A stretch of DNA of 64,000 nucleotides from the NCBI GenBank assembly GCA_900074885.1, contig FJUW01000016.1:410577-474576 (forward strand), given 5' to 3'. Below are positions 59,318-64,000 of the stretch, piece by piece. Both the position numbers and the translations under genes were made by a program. The notes below the pieces were generated by a model, which was not told the DNA's origin, searched no databases, and saw only the letters and a list, made by a program, of their open reading frames with translations. How positions within the stretch are numbered: position 1 is the first letter of the stretch; each line of letters begins with the position of its first letter. This DNA comes from Rhynchosporium graminicola (taxonomy: Eukaryota; Ascomycota; Leotiomycetes; Helotiales; Ploettnerulaceae).

Positions 59318-60910
59318 ATGGGGCGACCATGGAAGATGAAAGGAAGCGTGATTGATAAGATGAGTCTGCGCCTGGCACCGGAATGTTGAGCGTTACACTG
59401 GGAGAGAGAGAGGGTGCATTGCATGATATTAAGCATGGAGTTTGATGGTTTGATGCCAGTCTGCGAATGCAAGCGAAGACTTTCGACACATGATATTGGT
59501 GGACAGCATTTCTTCCTGCCTTCCTGAATACGAAAAATGAACATGTCCGAGATTATTACCCCTTTCGTCTCATCTCCCTCTGCTTGACGACCAGTTTCAT
59601 TCTCGCCCTGTCAACTCAAGCTCGTCGGGAGACTAAAGACACAGCCACACATTCCTCTCACAATGCCAAGACCTGAGTGTCATGCAACAGTAAGCCCATC
59701 CTTTATCAAACCATTCGAGTCCCTTCCGCTGTAATCACCCTGCCAGTCAATCAAGCTTCAACCCCAGTATACGTACGAGCACAACTACGTAAGCCTAGGG
59801 TCCTGGTCCGACCTACATAAAAGACCTATCCTACCTACCTAGGTAAGTATCGCATCGTCCAACTCCGATATAGACCTAACAATCGCGCTTAACGCGGACC
59901 GCTGATCACTCACTCAAGTAGTTTGATACTTGTTTCGTTCTGCAACTTTGATGCCTTCTTTGGGATTTCGCATCGCCAAAGGAAGAGATCTCTGAAGTAT
60001 GGCGTAGTACTCCGATCGATGAAGGCTAGGAAGGGAACTGTGAAATTGAAATGAAAAATGATTGAAGCACGAATGAATCACGATGTGCGTTTTGACTTAG
60101 GGGTTAGAAAGTCATGAAATGAACGCTGCATCGTGGTCCGATGGGTGGTGGTACCTTAATTGTTGTGTAGGATTCTTCATGTCGAGGTACTCACTCGCTT
60201 TCTGCATTGGTCTGCAACCTGCCCACTGTGGGTTTATGGGGGATTTTTGGGTTATCAATTGATCCTTGATGTGACGATAAGCCCGGTCGGGTTCAGTCAG
60301 ACCCACGGAGAGAACGAGTAGGCGGCTTGCTGCTCGTGTGTTCTTTCATATGGCATCGTCCAGCGCTTTGTCTCCCTCCGTACATTGTTGTTGTTGTTGG
60401 ATCCACTTCGACGTCGAGTCTCATGTGCCTGAAATGGGTTAGGCTCCTCCTTGCTTGTCCCTGCTGGAATTCGGGGTAAGCGACGGCGACCACATCTACC
60501 CTGAACTCGCAGTGGAGTTCATGGGTTTCGAATGATGAGCTGAGCTGAGCTTCACGTTGGACGATTTACGAGGGAGCCAACCAATTGGAGGAAGAGGCGG
60601 CTGGACTTCGTGGAGCGAGCCGCTAGGGCTGGATTCAGACGGGAGCTGATGGACGGACGGACGGCTGGTGGCGCGGGCACTAGTTTATTTGGGCCTTGTG
60701 GAGTTGATGTTGGCTGATATGAGGGGCTCGAATCTTTCAAGAGTATGAGTGTGTTTCTTCATCTCTTTCATACGTGATATTCTTCGGGGTCTTCTTGCTC
60801 AAGATCTTCGATGAATAGTTTTTGCTTTTTTCGAGTTTGTACTTTTAGTTTATCCGAGATCAAATAAACCACGTACTCGTGTTGTTGAACTGTAGTGCGG
60901 TCCAGCGATC
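59318..60910. other. Long intergenic region upstream of second Zn2Cys6 gene
   Basis: No gene or RNA is supported over 1.6 kb. Visible elements are a palindrome (CCTACCTAGGTAAG) near 59833, a GTT trinucleotide run near 60386, GGAC tandem units near 60652-60663, and a short relative of the 2760 repeat near 60295-60322. Much of it is probably promoter of the regulator downstream. Confidence 0.55.
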
Positions 60911-62938
60911 ATGGATACTAAGAACCATTTCGAGATTTTGAGTGCGAGTAGTGGCGGGAATGAACCGCCTCTTACGAGGGGTCTTACGGGGAAGAAGAGA
61001 AGGACATTGGGTCCGAAGGTTAGATCTGGTTGCATTACTTGCAAGTCGGTTTGTCCTGGACCCCCTTACTCTCTTGAGAATGTGAAACGATCAAGGACTA
61101 GAGGCACTGACGACCTTGTTATAGGATACGGAGAGTCAAATGTGATGGTGGGTAGTCCGAGATCTAACATCAAATGATGGGTCCTGTCCATGACAAAGTG
61201 CGATACTAACGTCGTTGCAGAGGGAAAGCCAGGATGCATGAGATGCCTCAAATTCGGGCAAATGTGTGATGGCTATGAAGACAAACGTTCAGCGAAGTTA
61301 GCAGAGCTGCTCAAGAAACCAAGACCATTAGCTCCCATCCAGAATACATACATCACGTACCAACAGCCCGTCAATCAAAACTTCCACCAGAACGTACCGC
61401 ATGCCCCTACCCAGAATTATCAAGGTGTTCCAGCACAGCAACTCCAAGTCATGCAAAGCATACAACCAAGACCATCTGCTGCAGAATCCAGCACGCAAGA
61501 CGCACCTATGCCCATCCAGTACCTCTACCGCGCTCCTCCACGAGACCCCTTTCACAACGACCAAGAACGTCTCTACTTCCAACGTTTCTGTGAAGTCTCC
61601 GCCTCTCAACTAACAGGCTGTCTGGAATCCGACCTCTGGTCCCGCGTGGTGCTCCAAGCCAGCGAAAGCGCTCCATGCATCCGCCACGCCGTGACCGCCA
61701 TCGGGACATTGAACCTCAAAGGTTGGCGAGACGGCAACTCGCAACGCCATCTCCAATACGAGAAAAAACGCCTCCAGTTCGCTTATCACGAGTACCATTC
61801 CGCTATCGTATGCATGCGGCAGTCTACTTCGGAAGGTGGTACAGATATCCGAACGAAGCTTCTCGCCTGCCTACTCTTTGCTTGTTTCGAGACCTATCAC
61901 GGTAATAGAGATGTAGCCACCGCGCAAGTCTTCGCCGGTCTCCAAGCCATCGATGAGTATAACACTCTCCGCTCACAATCCCCCTTTCCACATCCCGCAA
62001 TCGACGACGAAATCGAGCGGATTTTCGTGGTTCTGGAAATCCAGGCTATCACGTACCAGGATCGACGGGGTAGAGAGTTGCATCTGGAGAGGTTGAACCG
62101 AGGGCGAGCTGCAGTCGAAGACATGCCTGCTGAATTTACGAGTTTGAAACAGGCGCGTCTGCCTATGACTCGAATCGTTCTGCGAGGTCTTCACCTCACG
62201 ATGAGTCAGCGGGAAGTCGATCTCACAGCTCATCCCTCGATCGTAGATCTATGGTGGATATCCGAACGTCCGACGCCTTCACCCATAGGACCGAACGAGG
62301 ATGTGTTGACTGTGGATCCGGTGTACGCTCTACAGTGTAACATCCTGTCCGAGTACAAGCGCTGGGAAAGCGCTTTCGAACCACTACTCAGGAGAGCGAG
62401 GGGCCTGAAGGGAAGAGCGACTTTTCACGCTGCGAGTTTGTTAAGGATTCATTACCTGTCGGGTGTGTTGTGTCTTGCTGCCACGACGCCACATCCGCTT
62501 TATTATCATCGCTGTTACACGAGAGAGTTGACCGAGGTGGTTGATATCGCGCATCAACTCCTCGAGGACTCAAATCAGTCTCTACTAGGAGACAGTTACT
62601 CGTTGGACATCGGTATCGTGATGCCTCTTATTGTCGTGGGCTATAAATACAGACAGCGTGCTTTCAGAAGGAGGATCATCGATACGTTTCTGAAGGTGCA
62701 GAGACGAGAGGGGATCTGGGATGTCGATGTTACGGGGAGGGTTATGAGATGGGTGAGAAGTGTTGAGGAGGTGGGCTTGCCGAGTGAGGAGGACGAGATG
62801 TACGTTCCGGAGGAGAGGGTCGCTACTATCTGTAGGATGGACACGGATCTTGTGAAGAGGGAGAGTATTGTGGGGGTGATGCATAGGGAAGGTGGGGTGG
62901 GAGAGATGGTTTACAAAGAGGAGGTTATAAACTGGTGA
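60911..62938 (+). CDS. Zn2Cys6 fungal transcription factor
   Basis: Exons 60911-61044, 61125-61147 (only 23 nt) and 61221-62938 give 624 aa. The micro-exon supplies the middle of the zinc cluster. Together they read SGCITCKIRRVKCDEGKPGC and then MRCLKFGQMCDGY: C-x2-C-x6-C-x5-C-x2-C-x6-C, a complete cluster preceded by KKRRTLGPKVR. A Gln/Pro-rich linker (about 95-150) leads to a regulatory region with RDPFHNDQERLYFQRFCEVS, RHAVTAIGTLNL, LLACLLFACFETYHGNRDVA and helices to the C-terminus. Architecture matches the common fungal regulator with the DUF3468-type C-terminal region, an assignment made by general resemblance. The target is unknown. It converges with the short-chain dehydrogenase gene; a regulatory link between them is only a guess. 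Confidence 0.88.
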
Positions 62939-63303
62939 GGGTTAGTTTTCTAGGTGTTTGTGGATTTCATCGTGTACATCGGATCCTCCTTGGATCCTGA
63001 TTGGTGTATAGGCGTTGACTATTTGTTTTGTTCATGCGTAGCGAAGGATACCCTCAACCCTCTACATATCTCGCTTATGAAAGTTCTCATTTTCTATTGC
63101 TATGCCTCAATGCTCCTGATCAAGCTTTCTACAGATCGTAAGCTCAGGAGGTACATTAAAGTTAGTCGGAGAGTGCATCCATTTTGGAACAAATCATTAA
63201 GACACTCACACCATAACCACAATAAGTCAGATCACCAGAACAATGCTCGGGGTATCTTCAAGCCAACATAGCAGTATTTCATACATTATCTTTACATCGG
63301 TAT
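62939..63303. other. Convergent 3' spacer
   Basis: 365 bases lie between the stop codons of the Zn2Cys6 gene and the short-chain dehydrogenase. No further gene is recognised. Confidence 0.65.
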
Positions 63304-64000
63304 CTATATCAAACTCTCCTTTTCTCCGACACCCCTCCCTACGAAATTCTTCATCGCCACATCCAACCCTGACAGCCTCCTCACAATAGCTTGCACACCC
63401 ACCGGCAGGACATTCATCCAATCAATCCACCTAGCATACAATGGCATCGCCAACACCGCGCTACTCCCCGAGTCAATAGCCGCAATAACCTCCTTCGCAA
63501 CATCCACCGGCTCCAACAGTGGCCCAAGAAACGAATTCGGTGTGCGCACACCACTGAACAATGGTGTGCTGAGTTGGCCGGGAGTCACTAAAACGGTCTT
63601 GATCTCGGGTGTATCTTTGAGTTCTGCGGCGAGAGATTTGTGGAAGGCTGTCACGCCTGCCTTTGAGGCCGTGTAATCTGAGAGGGAAGAGGCGCCGAGT
63701 TGGCCCAGCACGCTGGATATGCTGACTATGGTGCCGGCTTTAGCGCGGATCATGCCCGGCAGGAAGGCTTTGGTGGTGTAGAAGTGGGAGAGTACGTTGA
63801 CGCGGAACGAGCGGTCGATTTCGTCGGTGGTGAGATCGAGAATGGATTTGCCGTTCACGATTGCTGCGTTGTTGATGAGGATAGTAGGTGTTCCAAGCTG
63901 TTGCATAATGTCAGTAGAGCCGCAATGTAATTTTTGTAATTTTCGGGAATGAAGATACTACTCACATCCATCTCAACCTCCTTCGCAACCTTCGCAACCT
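63304..64000 (-). CDS. Short-chain dehydrogenase/reductase (partial, 5' end outside window)
   Basis: The last exon (63897-63304) and the end of the preceding exon (64000-63966, joined across a 68-nt GTGAGT..CAG intron) are present. The start and the Gly-rich cofactor motif lie beyond the window. Visible SDR marks are PTILINNAAI (NNAG-like), the catalytic Ser in IVSISSVLGQLG, the YTASK active-site Tyr and Lys, and VTPGQLSTPLF. The C-terminus has AMPLYARWIDWMNVLPVGVQ, which could touch a membrane, as in the retinol/lipid-droplet SDR subgroup. The substrate is unknown. This resembles an NAD(P)-dependent classical SDR. Confidence 0.88.

Overview
The window reads as nuclear DNA of a filamentous ascomycete (Pezizomycotina). 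The genes carry short 45-150 nt GT-AG introns with CTAAC/CTGAC-like branch sites. There are two Zn2Cys6 regulators, a hybrid histidine kinase, a secreted PL1 pectate lyase, and transposons damaged by repeat-induced point mutation (RIP). A plant-associated Leotiomycete would fit, but that placement is inference.

Layout. 1-4310 is gene-poor and holds a MITE relic. A pectate lyase (4311-5360) and ATG27 (6294-7378) follow. At 9259-12449 lies a RIP-degraded Tc1/mariner-type element with 192-bp terminal inverted repeats and a second, opposing gene. At 12884-26851 lies a tandem Ty1/copia array on the minus strand (LTR-internal-LTR-internal-LTR), bounded by a 5-bp target duplication (AATCC). The second copy contains two overlap duplications, each joined by a single N. 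Removing them makes both copies exactly 6276 bp, so I read them as assembly artefacts.

From 27.9 kb the window is a normal gene district. In order: a Zn2Cys6 factor (27878-30300, -), a second MITE (31579-31799), a 1415-aa hybrid histidine kinase (32558-37092, +), a dead MFS transporter (38861-40420, -), prefoldin subunit 4 (41468-42053, -), a dead protein kinase (42404-43550, +), and two distantly similar proteins of unknown function (44708-45187 and 46512-47654, +). Then come a small basic protein (48350-48795, -), APC10/DOC1 (49804-51092, +), 3-hydroxyisobutyrate dehydrogenase (52978-54174, -), a polytopic membrane protein (54931-56255, -), a Whi5/Nrm1-type G1/S repressor (57132-58262, +), a 98-aa Cys/His-rich protein (58863-59317, +), a second Zn2Cys6 factor (60911-62938, +), and a short-chain dehydrogenase cut by the window end (63304-64000, -).

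The live genes are mostly housekeeping (autophagy, chaperone, cell cycle, valine catabolism) mixed with signalling and regulatory genes; I see no biosynthetic cluster. The most informative part is the repeat block. It shows a complete element-level history: insertion, tandem duplication, RIP that fades inside the outer LTRs, and an assembly fault. All exon coordinates were derived by reading splice signals and frame by eye. No database search was run, and family names rest on recognised motifs.
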